DNA of 64,000 nt from an uncultured bacterium (GCA_937951485.1 CALEDJ010000045.1:124001-188000), one strand, 5' to 3'. Positions 51,962-61,691 are shown, counted from the stretch's first letter. Made by a program: numbers and translations. Notes: generated from the sequence alone by a model not told the origin.

Positions 51962-54900
51962 ATGGAAGCACTGATTCGTTTCATGCTTACACATAAACTG
52001 CTGGTCGTCCTGTTGACGGGCATTGTCGCGGTGGGCGGTATGCTGGCGTGGCGCCATCTTCCGATAGACGCATTCCCCGATGTCACTAATGTGCAAGTGA
52101 TGATCTTGACGGAGGCGGCGGGCCTCACTCCGGAAGATGTTGAGCAACAGATTACTTTCCCCATCGAAGTGGCCCTTCAGGGGCTGCCACGGGTGCGCGG
52201 TGTGCGTTCGGTATCGAAATCCGCGCTGTCCCAAGTGGTCGTCGTGTTTGAAGACGGGGTTGATATTTATTTTGCGCGGCAACTGGTGCTTGAACGCCTT
52301 CAGTCCGCCCGCGAGGAATTACCGGCGGGCGTTGCGCCGAAACTGGCGCCGATCAGCACGGGCCTCGGCGAGATATTTCAGTACACGATCGAAAGCGATC
52401 GCCATGATGCGATGGAACTGCGCACCATTCAGGATTGGGTGGTCGCTCCATACCTGAGGACCATTCCGGGGGTGAACGAGGTCAACAGTTTCGGCGGTTT
52501 TGTAAAACAATATCAAGTTTTGGTGGAGCCGGACCGTTTGTTGCAGCATGGACTCTCGCTAGGAGAAATCACAGAGGTGCTGGCGCGGAACAACGCGAAT
52601 GCCGGCGGCGGTTTTCTGACACAGGGCTGGGAACAGGCCTATGTTCGGGGAGTGGGCCTGATCGGAACAGTGGAAGACATTGGAAACATTGTGCTGCGCG
52701 CGGAGGACGGCATCCCGCTCTACGTGAAAGACGTGGCCGAAGTGGTCATTGGTGCGCAAACGCGACAAGGCGCCGTAACCCGAGACGGAAAGGGCGAAAC
52801 CGTCGCAGGCATGGTCATCATGTTGCGCGGAGAAAATTCCAAGCAGGTGGTGGACCGTGTCAAAGCGGCATTACCCGTGATTCAGGCGTCGCTACCCGAA
52901 GGGGTCCGTCTCTCCCCCTTTTACGATCGCACCGACTTGCTTCAGTCGTGCGTGGCGACCGTACGCAATGCTCTGCTCGTCGGCGGACTTTTTGTCGTGC
53001 TGGTTCTGTTCCTGTTTCTGGGCAACCTGCGCATGGCGGCGGTGGTAGCGCTGTCGGTCCCGCTGACAGCCCTGATGAGCTTCCTGATGATGTATTTCAG
53101 TGCAGTCACTGCAAACCTGATGAGTCTGGGCGGACTCGCCATCGCTATTGGCGTCATCGTTGATGCCTCGATCGTCGTTTCGGAAAACATTGCGCGGCGC
53201 CTGGCCGAAAGCGGAAGCCCAGGGCGCGATCGCGTGGAGATTGTTTCTGACGCGGTTTTGGAAGTGGCGCGGCCGGTGCTGTTTGCCATTGCGATCATCG
53301 TTATCACCATGGTGCCTCTTTTCACGCTCGAAGCGATGGAAGGAAAGATGTTCAGGCCGCTGGCCCTGACGATGATTTTCGCCCTGATAGGATCGCCTGC
53401 AGTGGCGCTGAGCGTTGTGCCGGTGCTTAGCCTGGTTTTTTTCAAGACAAAAGGCGGTGGTGTGCGGCATCCCCTTGTGGCACTATTGCAGATCCCGTAT
53501 TGCTCCGTATTGGGGTTGGCTTTGCGCTGGAAACGATGGACTCTGGCGGCGGCGACGGCACTTGTGTGCGGCATGTCCGTGTTGGCTTTGGGGCTGGGCA
53601 CAGAGTTTCTGCCGGTACTCGACGAGGGCGCATTGGCGGTCAATGTGGTACGCCTGCCGTCGGCGTCGCTGGAAGGGTCGGTGAAAACAGGGGAATACAT
53701 AGAGCGGCTTCTGGCCTCATTTCCCGAAATACGCACGGTCGTAACCAAAACGGGCCGGGCGGAAATTTCGGAAGACCCGATGGGACCCGAGCAAAACGAC
53801 ATCATCATCATGCTGCATCCGCGGAAAATGTGGCCGCCGGGCCAGACCCGCGAAACGCTGATTGCCCGGCTCCAGGAAGCCCTTGAAAAGATTCCGGGGG
53901 TGCGATTTTCCTTTTCCCAACCGATCGCGCTGCGCGTCAATGAACTGATTTCCGGGATCAAGAGCGATCTGGCAGTCAAAATATTCGGACCCGATTTGGA
54001 CCTGTTGCGCGAAAAAGGAGCGCGGTTCGCCGCCATACTGAATACCCTGGAAGGGGCCGAGGATGTAAAGGTCGAACAAAGCGCCGGTTTCATGCAAATA
54101 GACATCCACGCCAACCGGTCGGCCATGGCGAGGCACCAGATCAACGTCGAAGATATCAATGTCCTTATCGAAACAGCGGTCGGCGGCAAAGTGGTTTCGC
54201 GAATCATTGAAGGCCAGAGGCGCTTTGATTTGCTGATACGTTATGCGGAACATGCGCGTAACGACATGGAAGCCCTTGCGAATCTTCTGGTTTCCACACC
54301 GTCGGGTGCGCGCGTCCCCTTGTCGGCGCTGGCGCATATCCAAATGGTCGAAGCGCCAGCCCAGATCAGCCGCGAGAATGGACTGCGCCGCATTGTCGTC
54401 GAATGTAATATCAGAGGACGTGACATGGGGGGATTTGTAGCCGAGGCGAGCGAACGACTCGCTGGAATAATTGCCGCCCTGCCGCCGGGCTGTTTTGTCG
54501 AATACGGCGGACAGTTTGAGAACCAGCAGCGGGCCATGGCCCGCCTTGCGATAATTGTGCCCCTGGCGATTCTTCTGATTCTGGTGATGCTGTTTTCGGC
54601 CCTCGGCTCGATGCGCCATGCCCTGCTTGTATTGGTGAACCTTCCGTTCGCGCTGATCGGCGGTGCAGCGGTGTTGCACTGGACCGGCATCAACCTCAGT
54701 GTCTCCACGGTCATCGGTCTTATAGCGGTATTCGGCCTGGCTGTGGAGAACGGCGTAATCCTCATAACTTTTGTCAATCAACTCCGTACGCAAGGAATCG
54801 GCGTGGAAACGGCGGTTCGAAAAGCCTGCGAACTGCGCTTCCGGCCCCTTCTCATGACCACCCTCACCACGCTCCTCGGCGTTCTCCCCATGGTGCTGAC

Positions 54901-55051
54901 CCGGGGCGCCGGCGCTGAAATCCAGCGTCCGCTCGCTCTGGTTGTGCTGGGCGGCCTGGCGTCTGCCTTGGTGCTCACCCTTGTGGTGTTGCCGGCGCTT
55001 TATATCCTTGTCGAGTCTTACTTTGAAAAACCACAACCCGACAATAGTTGA
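51962..55051 (+). CDS. Heavy-metal RND efflux pump (CzcA/CusA family)
   Basis: 1029 residues from ATG 51962, preceded by GTGGGGA. The HME-type signature AFPDVTNVQVMILTEAAGLTPEDVEQQITFPIEVALQGLPRV lies near the N-terminus, and GVIVDASIVVSENIARRLAES and VFGLAVENGVILITFVNQL are the Asp-containing and second-half membrane motifs. Twelve membrane helices and two large periplasmic loops are evident. It exports divalent or monovalent metal ions using the proton gradient; metal specificity cannot be fixed from what I can read. It completes the cusCBA-like operon. Confidence 0.93.
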   Translation: MEALIRFMLTHKLLVVLLTGIVAVGGMLAWRHLPIDAFPDVTNVQVMILTEAAGLTPEDVEQQITFPIEVALQGLPRVRGVRSVSKSALSQVVVVFEDGVDIYFARQLVLERLQSAREELPAGVAPKLAPISTGLGEIFQYTIESDRHDAMELRTIQDWVVAPYLRTIPGVNEVNSFGGFVKQYQVLVEPDRLLQHGLSLGEITEVLARNNANAGGGFLTQGWEQAYVRGVGLIGTVEDIGNIVLRAEDGIPLYVKDVAEVVIGAQTRQGAVTRDGKGETVAGMVIMLRGENSKQVVDRVKAALPVIQASLPEGVRLSPFYDRTDLLQSCVATVRNALLVGGLFVVLVLFLFLGNLRMAAVVALSVPLTALMSFLMMYFSAVTANLMSLGGLAIAIGVIVDASIVVSENIARRLAESGSPGRDRVEIVSDAVLEVARPVLFAIAIIVITMVPLFTLEAMEGKMFRPLALTMIFALIGSPAVALSVVPVLSLVFFKTKGGGVRHPLVALLQIPYCSVLGLALRWKRWTLAAATALVCGMSVLALGLGTEFLPVLDEGALAVNVVRLPSASLEGSVKTGEYIERLLASFPEIRTVVTKTGRAEISEDPMGPEQNDIIIMLHPRKMWPPGQTRETLIARLQEALEKIPGVRFSFSQPIALRVNELISGIKSDLAVKIFGPDLDLLREKGARFAAILNTLEGAEDVKVEQSAGFMQIDIHANRSAMARHQINVEDINVLIETAVGGKVVSRIIEGQRRFDLLIRYAEHARNDMEALANLLVSTPSGARVPLSALAHIQMVEAPAQISRENGLRRIVVECNIRGRDMGGFVAEASERLAGIIAALPPGCFVEYGGQFENQQRAMARLAIIVPLAILLILVMLFSALGSMRHALLVLVNLPFALIGGAAVLHWTGINLSVSTVIGLIAVFGLAVENGVILITFVNQLRTQGIGVETAVRKACELRFRPLLMTTLTTLLGVLPMVLTRGAGAEIQRPLALVVLGGLASALVLTLVVLPALYILVESYFEKPQPDNS

Positions 55052-55603
55052 GAATGATTATCTACGGCCCCCTTGTTTGAGCATCAACGTCCATGAAAAC
55101 GTGTGCACCGTCGTGTCTTTCCCCATGCCATGTGCGCCCCATCTTTCCGCGTCTCTTTCCGCGTCTCTTTCCGCCCGTGCGTATGATCACTGTGCACGGG
55201 AGAAACCAACATACACTCAGGGAAAACAGCAAGAAAGCGGCCCCCAAACGGGTCTGTTCCAAACGAGTCCGTCGCAGACGGACAAGCCGGGGCTGCCCCG
55301 TGTTTTTGCAAAACCAGCATAAAACCCTTGCAATACAATCTGATCGGTCGTGAACAGTTACCACGCATGAGCGTGGAGCATGTATCGGACGGTCCGGCAG
55401 CCTTCAAACGCGAACAGGCACTGTTGTTGCACCCGGCCGGACCGGGCGATATAATCCCCGGGTACGAATCACCGCGCAGGAGACCGGCGCGGCAGGGGGA
55501 TTCCGGCCGGAATCCGCTCCCAATTCCCGGTAGTATTGTTCATCCACCCAGGGATCGGACGCATCACAGGCGGGCGGTCCATTGCATCCAAGGAGATTGT
55601 TTA
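55052..55603. other. Intergenic region before argC, with 12-bp tandem repeat
   Basis: No gene is seen. CGCGTCTCTTTC is repeated in tandem around 55144-55174. A promoter for argC lies near 55427-55455 and gives a leader of about 140 bases. Open frames that run through this gap into argC have no family sequence. No arginine operator was recognised. Confidence 0.5.
55427..55455 (+). promoter_or_regulatory. Sigma-70-type promoter of the arg operon
   Basis: TTGCAC (55427-55432) and TATAAT (55450-55455) are separated by 17 bases. It lies about 150 bases before argC, in the right orientation to drive argC-argJ-argB. Confidence 0.55.
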
Positions 55604-56614
55604 ATGATTCGCGTAGGCATGGTCGGCGCCATCGGTTACGGCGGGCGGGAGTTCATGCGGCTCCTGGCCGCGCATCCGTCGGCGAAATTGACGGCGGCGG
55701 TGGAGGTGGAAAGCGGTAAGCGACTGGACGAGGTGCTGCCGGCGTTCCGCAAGGTGCTGGATTTGACGCTGGATCCGTTTGACCCGGAAGTCCTGGCGAA
55801 GAAGTGCGACGTGGTCTTCATCGCGGTGCCGGGCACGAAGTCCATGGCGTTGGGTGCGCAACTGCACGCGGCGGGCGTGCGCGTGATGGACCTGGGTTCC
55901 GATTTCCGTATCAAGGACCCTATCGCTTACAAGCAGTATTACAAGACGGACTACTCGCATCCGGAACTGGCGGCCAGGGCCGTATATGGTCATGTGCCGT
56001 TCTATCGGGAACAAATCCGGGATGCGGCTATTGTGGCGGTGCCCGGGTGTTTTCCCATTTCCATAATCACGCCGTTGCGCCCGCTGGTGGAAGCGGCCGC
56101 CCCGGAAACCCCGGTGGTGGTCAATTCGATCACCGGCGTGTCGGGCGCGGGCCGCGCCCTGAACGAGGTCTTTCATTTCCCGGCGATGAATGAGAACCTG
56201 CGCGCCTACCGGCTGGCGACGCACCAGCACATTCCGGAGATCGAACAGGAGCTTGGCGGCAGGGTCATGGTGCAGTTCACGCCGCATGTGGCTCCGCTCA
56301 CGCGCGGCATTCTCAGCACCATCGTGCTGCGTCCCTCCAAGCCCATTGATGTGGCCGCGATCTACCGCCGCTACGACGACGAACCGTTCGTGCGCGTGCT
56401 GCCCGAAGGGCAGATTCCCGACATCAACCATGTGCGCGGATCGAATTTCTGCGACATCGGCTGGGTCCGCGACGAGCGCACCGGCAATCTTCTCATCGTC
56501 AGCGTCATTGACAATCTCGTCGGCGGGACCGCCGGGATGGGCGTCCAGTGCATGAACGTGGCCTTTGACCTGGATGAGCGGGCCGGCCTCAACTTTCCGG
56601 GGATGGCGCCATGA
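55604..56614 (+). CDS. argC: N-acetyl-gamma-glutamyl-phosphate reductase
   Basis: 336 residues from ATG 55604, which follows AAGGAGATT. The NAD(P)-binding segment is RVGMVGAIGYGGREFMRLLAAHP; the catalytic Cys is in AIVAVPGCFPISIITPL; other matches are NSITGVSGAGRAL and FTPHVAPLTRGILSTI. It reduces N-acetylglutamyl phosphate to the semialdehyde in arginine synthesis. A four-base overlap with argJ (ATGA at 56611-56614) shows they are one operon. Confidence 0.95.
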   Translation: MIRVGMVGAIGYGGREFMRLLAAHPSAKLTAAVEVESGKRLDEVLPAFRKVLDLTLDPFDPEVLAKKCDVVFIAVPGTKSMALGAQLHAAGVRVMDLGSDFRIKDPIAYKQYYKTDYSHPELAARAVYGHVPFYREQIRDAAIVAVPGCFPISIITPLRPLVEAAAPETPVVVNSITGVSGAGRALNEVFHFPAMNENLRAYRLATHQHIPEIEQELGGRVMVQFTPHVAPLTRGILSTIVLRPSKPIDVAAIYRRYDDEPFVRVLPEGQIPDINHVRGSNFCDIGWVRDERTGNLLIVSVIDNLVGGTAGMGVQCMNVAFDLDERAGLNFPGMAP

Positions 56615-57819
56615 ACGCGATAGACGGCGGCGTCGCCGCGCCGCAGGGTTTCCGGGCGGCGGGTGTTGCGGCGAGGATCAAGAACCTGAAGTCCACCAAA
56701 AAGGACTGCGCTCTGCTGGTCAGCGATACGCCGGCTGCGATCGCCGGGGTATTTACCACAAATCTTGTGAAAGCCGCGCCGGTGCTGTGGACCCGCGACG
56801 TGTGCGCGCGGGGGCGCGCCCGCGCCGTCTTCGCCAACAGCGGCAACGCAAATGCCTGCACCGGCGATCGGGGTCTGGCGGACGCGCGTGCGACCGCCGC
56901 GCATGCGGCGGCGGCGCTTGGTGTCGCTGCCGACGAAATAGCGGTGCTCAGCACGGGCGTCATCGGCGTGCCGATGCCTATGGACCGCATCCTGCAGGGG
57001 GTGGACGCCTGCCTTGCGGCGCTGTCGCCGGACGGCGGCGCGGATGCCGCACAGGCCATCATGACCACCGACACGGTACCGAAATCCATGGCCGTCGAGG
57101 TGAACATCGGCGGGTGCCCTGTCCGCATCGGCGCGATGGCCAAGGGCGCAGGCATGATCTCGCCGAAGATGGCCACCATGCTCTGCGTCATCAGCACCGA
57201 CGCGCCCATCACGGCCCAATCCCTGCAGTTGGCGCTGACGGATGCCGTCGATCAGTCCTTCAACCGCATCTGCGTGGACAATGACATGAGCACCAACGAC
57301 ACGGTGATTTGCCTCGCCAACGGTCTCGCCGGCGATGATCCCATCGTGCCCGGCTCACCGGAATTCACGGTTTTTTCGGAAGCGCTTCAAGAGATATGTA
57401 CGGCACTGGCCCAGGCGCTGGTGCGTGATGGCGAAGGCGCAACCAAATTCGTCACCATCGCCGTCGAAGGCGCGGCGTCCGACACGGATGCGGAACGCAT
57501 CGCACGGGCCGTCGCGACCTCGCAACTCTGCAAGACGGCCTTTTTCGGTCAGGACCCCAATTGGGGCCGCATCGCCTGCGCCGCCGGATACAGCGGCGCG
57601 GCGTTTGACCCTGCACGCCTCAGCGTGTGGATTGGAGCGGTACAGGTGCTCGACAGCGGCCTGCCCGCGCCATATGAAGAGGCGGATGCGGCCGCTGCCA
57701 TGCGCGGGCGTGACATCGTCATCCGTATCCGGGTGGGTGATGGTCCGGGCCGGTGCCGTTTCTGGACCTCCGACCTCAGTCACGATTATGTTAGGATCAA
57801 CGCCGACTACCGAACCTGA
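56611..57819 (+). CDS. argJ: Glutamate N-acetyltransferase/amino-acid acetyltransferase
   Basis: 402 residues. It has the ArgJ N-terminus (GVAAPQGFRAAGVAARIK), AIAGVFTTNLVKAAPVLW, NSGNANACTG, LSTGVIG and the self-cleavage site GAGMISPKMATML with the nucleophilic Thr in MATML. Family members split into two chains at that Thr. It transfers the acetyl group from acetylornithine to glutamate, allowing the cyclic arginine pathway; a bifunctional role cannot be decided from sequence. It ends 15 bases before argB. Confidence 0.95.
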   Translation: MNAIDGGVAAPQGFRAAGVAARIKNLKSTKKDCALLVSDTPAAIAGVFTTNLVKAAPVLWTRDVCARGRARAVFANSGNANACTGDRGLADARATAAHAAAALGVAADEIAVLSTGVIGVPMPMDRILQGVDACLAALSPDGGADAAQAIMTTDTVPKSMAVEVNIGGCPVRIGAMAKGAGMISPKMATMLCVISTDAPITAQSLQLALTDAVDQSFNRICVDNDMSTNDTVICLANGLAGDDPIVPGSPEFTVFSEALQEICTALAQALVRDGEGATKFVTIAVEGAASDTDAERIARAVATSQLCKTAFFGQDPNWGRIACAAGYSGAAFDPARLSVWIGAVQVLDSGLPAPYEEADAAAAMRGRDIVIRIRVGDGPGRCRFWTSDLSHDYVRINADYRT

Positions 57820-57834
57820 GGAGGCGCGGGGACC

Positions 57835-58716
57835 ATGGAAGAAAGCATCCAGAAAGCGGCGGTGTTGACCGAGGCGCTCCCCTACATCCGCGAATTCGAG
57901 GGAAAAACCGTCGTGATCAAATACGGCGGTGCGGCGATGCTTGACCCGGCGTTGCGCAGCAGCACCGCCGAGGACATCGTGCTGATGAAATACGTCGGCA
58001 TGAACCCCGTCGTGGTGCATGGCGGCGGCCCCGCCATCAACCGCACCCTCAACCGGCTCGGCGTCAAGAGCGTCTTCAACGCGCAGGGATTGCGCATCAC
58101 CGACGACGCCACCATCGAAGTGGTGGAGATGGTGCTTGCGGGGTCGGTGAACAAAGACATCGTCCGGCTTATCAACCTGGCCGGCGGCGACGCCGTGGGT
58201 CTGTGCGGCAAGGACGGGAACCTTCTGCACGCCCGCCGGATAGAAACGGAAGACGGCAGCGACATTGGGCATGTCGGGCGCGTCGTCCATGTGCGGACGA
58301 AGGTGATTGAGGTCTTGTGTCACGCGGGCATGATCCCTGTGATTGCCCCCCTCGCCACCGACCCGCAGGGCGGCACGTGGAACATCAACGCCGATACCGC
58401 CGCCGGCGAAATCGCCGCGGCGCTCCAGGCGGAAAAACTGGTCTTTCTCACCGACACGCCCGGTCTGCTGCAGGACAAGGACAATCCCGAATCGCTGATT
58501 CATCAACTGAAATCGGAGGATGTGGAACGATTGAAGCGGGAAGGCGTAATCGCCGGAGGCATGGTCCCGAAAATCGAGGCATGCCTCAAGGCCCTGGACT
58601 ACGGGGTCCGCAAGACCCACATCATTGACGGCCGCGTCTCCCACAGCCTCCTGTTGGAAATATTCACAAAAAAAGGACTGGGCACGCTGGTCAGCCACGG
58701 CCGCGCCGCGGGTTGA
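57835..58716 (+). CDS. argB: Acetylglutamate kinase
   Basis: 293 residues, start after GAGGAGGCGCGGGGACC. Signature motifs: VVIKYGGAAM (ATP binding), VVHGGGPAINRTL, GLCGKDGNLL, INADTAAGEIAAAL and GGMVPKIEACLKAL. It phosphorylates N-acetylglutamate in arginine synthesis. Length and an N-terminal extension (MEESIQKAAVLTEALPYIREF) suit the arginine-inhibited hexameric type; that is inference. Last gene of argCJB; a symmetric element follows. Confidence 0.95.
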   Translation: MEESIQKAAVLTEALPYIREFEGKTVVIKYGGAAMLDPALRSSTAEDIVLMKYVGMNPVVVHGGGPAINRTLNRLGVKSVFNAQGLRITDDATIEVVEMVLAGSVNKDIVRLINLAGGDAVGLCGKDGNLLHARRIETEDGSDIGHVGRVVHVRTKVIEVLCHAGMIPVIAPLATDPQGGTWNINADTAAGEIAAALQAEKLVFLTDTPGLLQDKDNPESLIHQLKSEDVERLKREGVIAGGMVPKIEACLKALDYGVRKTHIIDGRVSHSLLLEIFTKKGLGTLVSHGRAAG

Positions 58717-58753
58717 CTTGCCCGCAATGGAGAGGGCATTGTTTCAATAAACA

Positions 58754-58777
58754 GTGTGCGCACACCGGTGCGCACAC
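58754..58777. promoter_or_regulatory. Perfect 10-bp inverted repeat between argB and exbB
   Basis: GTGTGCGCAC and GTGCGCACAC (58754-58763, 58768-58777) are exactly complementary around ACCG. It has no downstream T-run. It is 37 bases after argB and 30 before the exbB start, so it may be an operator or a weak terminator. Confidence 0.5.
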
Positions 58778-58807
58778 AAGCGCAGAAGCAGGAGTGAACC
58801 CGACATC

Positions 58808-59449
58808 GTGTTTGATATTTTCAATCCTTTCGAATTGATGATGCGCGGCGGCATTTTCATGTGGCCTATCCTCCTGTGCTCCATCATCGGCCTCGCCATC
58901 ACCATCGAACGTTTCATCTCGCTGCACCGGGCGGATATTGACACCCGCGAATTCATGGACACCATGCGCCAGGTGCTCCGCCAGAACCGCATCCAGGAGG
59001 CCATCCGCCTCTGCGACGCCACCAACGCCCCCGTCGCCCGCATCATGAAAGCGGGTATCATGCGCCACCGGGCATCCAAAGAGGACATCCGGGAAGCGAT
59101 GGAGGACGCCAGCCATCTGGAAATCCCCCGCTTGGAACGCTATCTTTCCGGACTGGCCACCTGCTCGAACATTTCGCCCCTGCTCGGTCTGCTGGGCACC
59201 GTGCAGGGCATGATCATCTGTTTCGCCCAAATCCAGACCAAGGGCGGCCAGGTCAACCCCTCGGATTTGGCCGGGGGCATCAGCACCGCCCTCCTTACCA
59301 CCGCCTTCGGGCTGAGCGTGGCCATCCCCCTGCTGGTGCTCTACAACTATTTCACCTCGCAAATCAGCACCCTGATTGCGGAAATGGAGATCAGCGCCGC
59401 GGAATTGCTCGAACTGCTCACCAGACACCGCGGCGACCGCGAGATTTAG
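58808..59449 (+). CDS. exbB: ExbB/TolQ/MotA-family proton channel protein
   Basis: 213 residues from GTG 58808 (AGGAG 13 bases upstream; the open frame continues but is not family-like). Three hydrophobic segments are visible: MWPILLCSIIGLAITIERF (about 18-40), SNISPLLGLLGTVQGMIICF (about 120-140) and GGISTALLTTAFGLSVAIPLLVLYNYF (about 155-185), with the conserved LLGLLGTVxGM and LxTTxxGLxxAIP blocks. It couples the proton gradient to TonB- or Tol-type work. The following exbD starts four bases after its stop. No tonB gene is in the window. Confidence 0.88.
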   Translation: MFDIFNPFELMMRGGIFMWPILLCSIIGLAITIERFISLHRADIDTREFMDTMRQVLRQNRIQEAIRLCDATNAPVARIMKAGIMRHRASKEDIREAMEDASHLEIPRLERYLSGLATCSNISPLLGLLGTVQGMIICFAQIQTKGGQVNPSDLAGGISTALLTTAFGLSVAIPLLVLYNYFTSQISTLIAEMEISAAELLELLTRHRGDREI

Positions 59450-59453
59450 GGCG

Positions 59454-59909
59454 ATGAAATTTCCCCGAAATGAAAAACACAAGGTCAAGGCCACCCTCGA
59501 CCTGACCCCCCTGATTGACGTCGTCTTCCAACTCATCCTCTTCTTTCTGCTCACCTCGACCTTCGTCGTCCAATCGTCCATCCCCGTCGAACTGCCTGAA
59601 GTCCAGGCGGAACTGCCCGCCCAGGAAAAACACCTCACTATCACCCTGGGACTCGGCGACGGCGGCCCCGAAAACCAGGGGCCGGTCAGCATCTCCGACG
59701 GCGAAACCGAAATCCTCATCGCCGAATGGGCTGAATTGCACGCCAAACTGCTCGAAATCCATGAACAGGACCCGGAAGCCACTGTCCTCATCTCCGCCGA
59801 CCGGGGCGTCACCACCGGCCGGCTGATCACCGTCATGGACTATGCCAACCGCGCCGGAATCACCAAATACGGCATCGCCGCCCAGCAGGTCGAAGAAGGC
59901 GGGTCATAG
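59454..59909 (+). CDS. exbD: ExbD/TolR-family protein
   Basis: 151 residues from ATG 59454, with AGGGCG upstream. It has the single N-terminal helix with the family Asp: LDLTPLIDVVFQLILFFLLTSTFV. The periplasmic part carries ELPEVQAELPAQEKHLTITL and VLISADRGVTTGRLITVMDYANRAGITKYGIA, the usual C-terminal half. It partners ExbB in a proton-driven complex. The next gene is 265 bases on and has its own promoter. Confidence 0.9.
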   Translation: MKFPRNEKHKVKATLDLTPLIDVVFQLILFFLLTSTFVVQSSIPVELPEVQAELPAQEKHLTITLGLGDGGPENQGPVSISDGETEILIAEWAELHAKLLEIHEQDPEATVLISADRGVTTGRLITVMDYANRAGITKYGIAAQQVEEGGS

Positions 59910-60054
59910 GTTGCGGACAGCAAGGACAGCAAGGATGACAAGGCCCCTCGGGAACAGCGCCGTTGGGTGACGAGAGATGGTTGGCGCGGCCTGTCAAAAT
60001 ACGCTTACTGTTTTTCCCAATAAAACCACAAAGTACCATTTTTCGCAGATTCGT

Positions 60055-60084
60055 TTTGGCGAAGCCGCACACGTTCTGCTATAC
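60055..60084 (+). promoter_or_regulatory. Sigma-70-type promoter of the ECF sigma gene
   Basis: TTGGCG (60055-60060) and TATACT (60079-60084) are separated by 18 bases, about 90 bases before ATG 60174. The sequence from 59910 to here is otherwise gene-free and includes short GACAGCAAG direct repeats just after exbD. Confidence 0.45.
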
Positions 60085-60173
60085 TTATCCCACAAGCAAC
60101 GGGAACCTTTTCGCCGAAGGCGGAATAACAGGTTGCAGCGGAAGATTGTTTTCGCAGCAATGATGGTCACGGC

Positions 60174-60863
60174 ATGGATGAGCAGCGATTACAAAAAGCG
60201 CCGGCGCACGGGGAAACGCGCTTCCGGGTGATTGATCCGGCGGGGCAGCCGCTCCGTGAGTGGAGCGACGAGGCGCTGATGCTGAAGCACGGCGAGGGCG
60301 ACGAGGAAGCCTTTGCGGAGTTGGTGCGGCGGCATCAGCGTGGGGTCCTGAACTACATCTTCCGGATGGTGCACAACCGGCATGTGGCGGAGGAATTGGC
60401 GCAGGAGGTGTTCATGGCGCTGGTGAAGAACGCGGGGCGCTATGAACCCACCGCGAAGTTCACCACCTACCTCTACACCATCGCGTCGAATATTGTGGCG
60501 AAGGAATGGACCCGCCAGAAGCGGCGCCCAAAACTCTTCAGCCTCTCCTCGTGGTTCTCCGGCCGCGACGAAGAGGACATCTTTGACCCGCTCGAGCACA
60601 GCGGCGACGAACGCGCGAACGTGCTTGCGGCGTTTCAGCGGGGCGAGATCAGCGAGGCGGTGAACGCGGCCCTGAACCATCTGCCGGAACATCAGCGCGA
60701 AGCCTTTGTATTGCGTCGTTTTCAGGACATTCCCTACGAAGAAATGGCCGAGATTCTCGATGTTCCCGTCGGCACGGTGAAATCGCGCGTGGTGCGCGCG
60801 GAGCGGGCGCTCCGCCCCTACTTGGAACGTTTCCGCGAATATGTGCAGGGGGTGGACGCATGA
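60174..60863 (+). CDS. ECF-type RNA polymerase sigma factor
   Basis: 229 residues. Region 2 is RRHQRGVLNYIFRMVHNRHVAEELAQEVFMALVKNAGRYEP followed by FTTYLYTIASNIVAKEWTR; region 4 is HLPEHQREAFVLRRFQDIPYEEMAEILDVPVGTVKSRVVRAERALR. It resembles the RpoE-like ECF sub-families; the linker between regions 2 and 4 (about 40 residues, acidic/Ser-rich) is a little longer than normal. Its stop overlaps the next gene by four bases (ATGA), so sigma and anti-sigma are co-translated. Confidence 0.93.
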   Translation: MDEQRLQKAPAHGETRFRVIDPAGQPLREWSDEALMLKHGEGDEEAFAELVRRHQRGVLNYIFRMVHNRHVAEELAQEVFMALVKNAGRYEPTAKFTTYLYTIASNIVAKEWTRQKRRPKLFSLSSWFSGRDEEDIFDPLEHSGDERANVLAAFQRGEISEAVNAALNHLPEHQREAFVLRRFQDIPYEEMAEILDVPVGTVKSRVVRAERALRPYLERFREYVQGVDA

Positions 60864-61549
60864 GCATGGACCACAAGGTCATCCTGCACCCAACGCGGCG
60901 GCAACTGGTGGCCTATGCCGAGTCGCTGGTGGACCGGCGCGCGCCGATTTCGGCGGCGCTTGGAGCGCACATCATGGCGTGCCCCGCCTGCGCGGCGGAA
61001 GTGAAGGCCATTCGCGCCTCCCTGGAATTCACGGCGTCCGCGCCCGGCATCGAGCCGTCGCAGGATTTGACGAGCCAGATTCTGCGGCGCGCCCAACAGG
61101 AACGGAACGGGCAAGGCCCGTCCCGCCGGCGGGTGTCGGTATTTGGAGCGCTGGCGCGCGCCGTGGTCTTTGCCGGGGCGATGGCCGCCGTGGCAACGCT
61201 GGTTTTCGGGGCGGCGCTGAACGCCGCGCCGTCACCCCAGGGCGTCGCGCCCGCGAATACAGCGCTGCACCCCGCCGTTGTCTCCGCGTCCAGTCAGGAG
61301 GCATTGCAGCGCGCGGCTGAGGAAGTACGCACGCTTGCGGCAGCGGTGCGCAGCGTGTCGGACCGCCCGCAAACCCCGCGCGAACGCGAACACCGCCACG
61401 CAGCGGCCCTTCTGGATGCCGACATCGCAGCGGCGCGCCAGGCCCTGCAGCGCAACCCCGGCTGCGAACGCGCCGAGGCCATCGTCAACGCCAACCTTCA
61501 GCGCCAGGCCGAAACGTTGCGCGCGCTGTACCTCGAACGCAGCCTTTAG
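60860..61549 (+). CDS. Zinc-finger anti-sigma factor
   Basis: 229 residues. Residues 30-50 contain GAHIMACPACAAEV (HxxxCxxC), the zinc-finger signature of ECF anti-sigma factors; upstream is a short helical segment that should bind the sigma factor. One hydrophobic helix (about 95-118, FGALARAVVFAGAMAAVATLVFGAAL) anchors it in the inner membrane. The periplasmic part (about 120-229) is Ala/Gln/Arg-rich and predicted helical, with no recognised domain. Overlap with the sigma gene supports the pair. Confidence 0.85.
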   Translation: MSMDHKVILHPTRRQLVAYAESLVDRRAPISAALGAHIMACPACAAEVKAIRASLEFTASAPGIEPSQDLTSQILRRAQQERNGQGPSRRRVSVFGALARAVVFAGAMAAVATLVFGAALNAAPSPQGVAPANTALHPAVVSASSQEALQRAAEEVRTLAAAVRSVSDRPQTPREREHRHAAALLDADIAAARQALQRNPGCERAEAIVNANLQRQAETLRALYLERSL

Positions 61550-61691
61550 GCGACACCAACCGTTTTCTCGGTCCCCCGCGCAAACAGGCCGCAAAAAAGC
61601 CAGTGTCCCTCTTTTCCGAAAATGTAGTGGAGACTTTCGGCCTCCGGCCCAATAAAAACGATCATTTACGAAAATAACTGTGGAAGTCGGG

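Noticed and set aside
55052-55603. tRNA-like or riboswitch-like structure before argC
   Set aside because: No TTCGANTC arm, acceptor stem or known aptamer core could be found.
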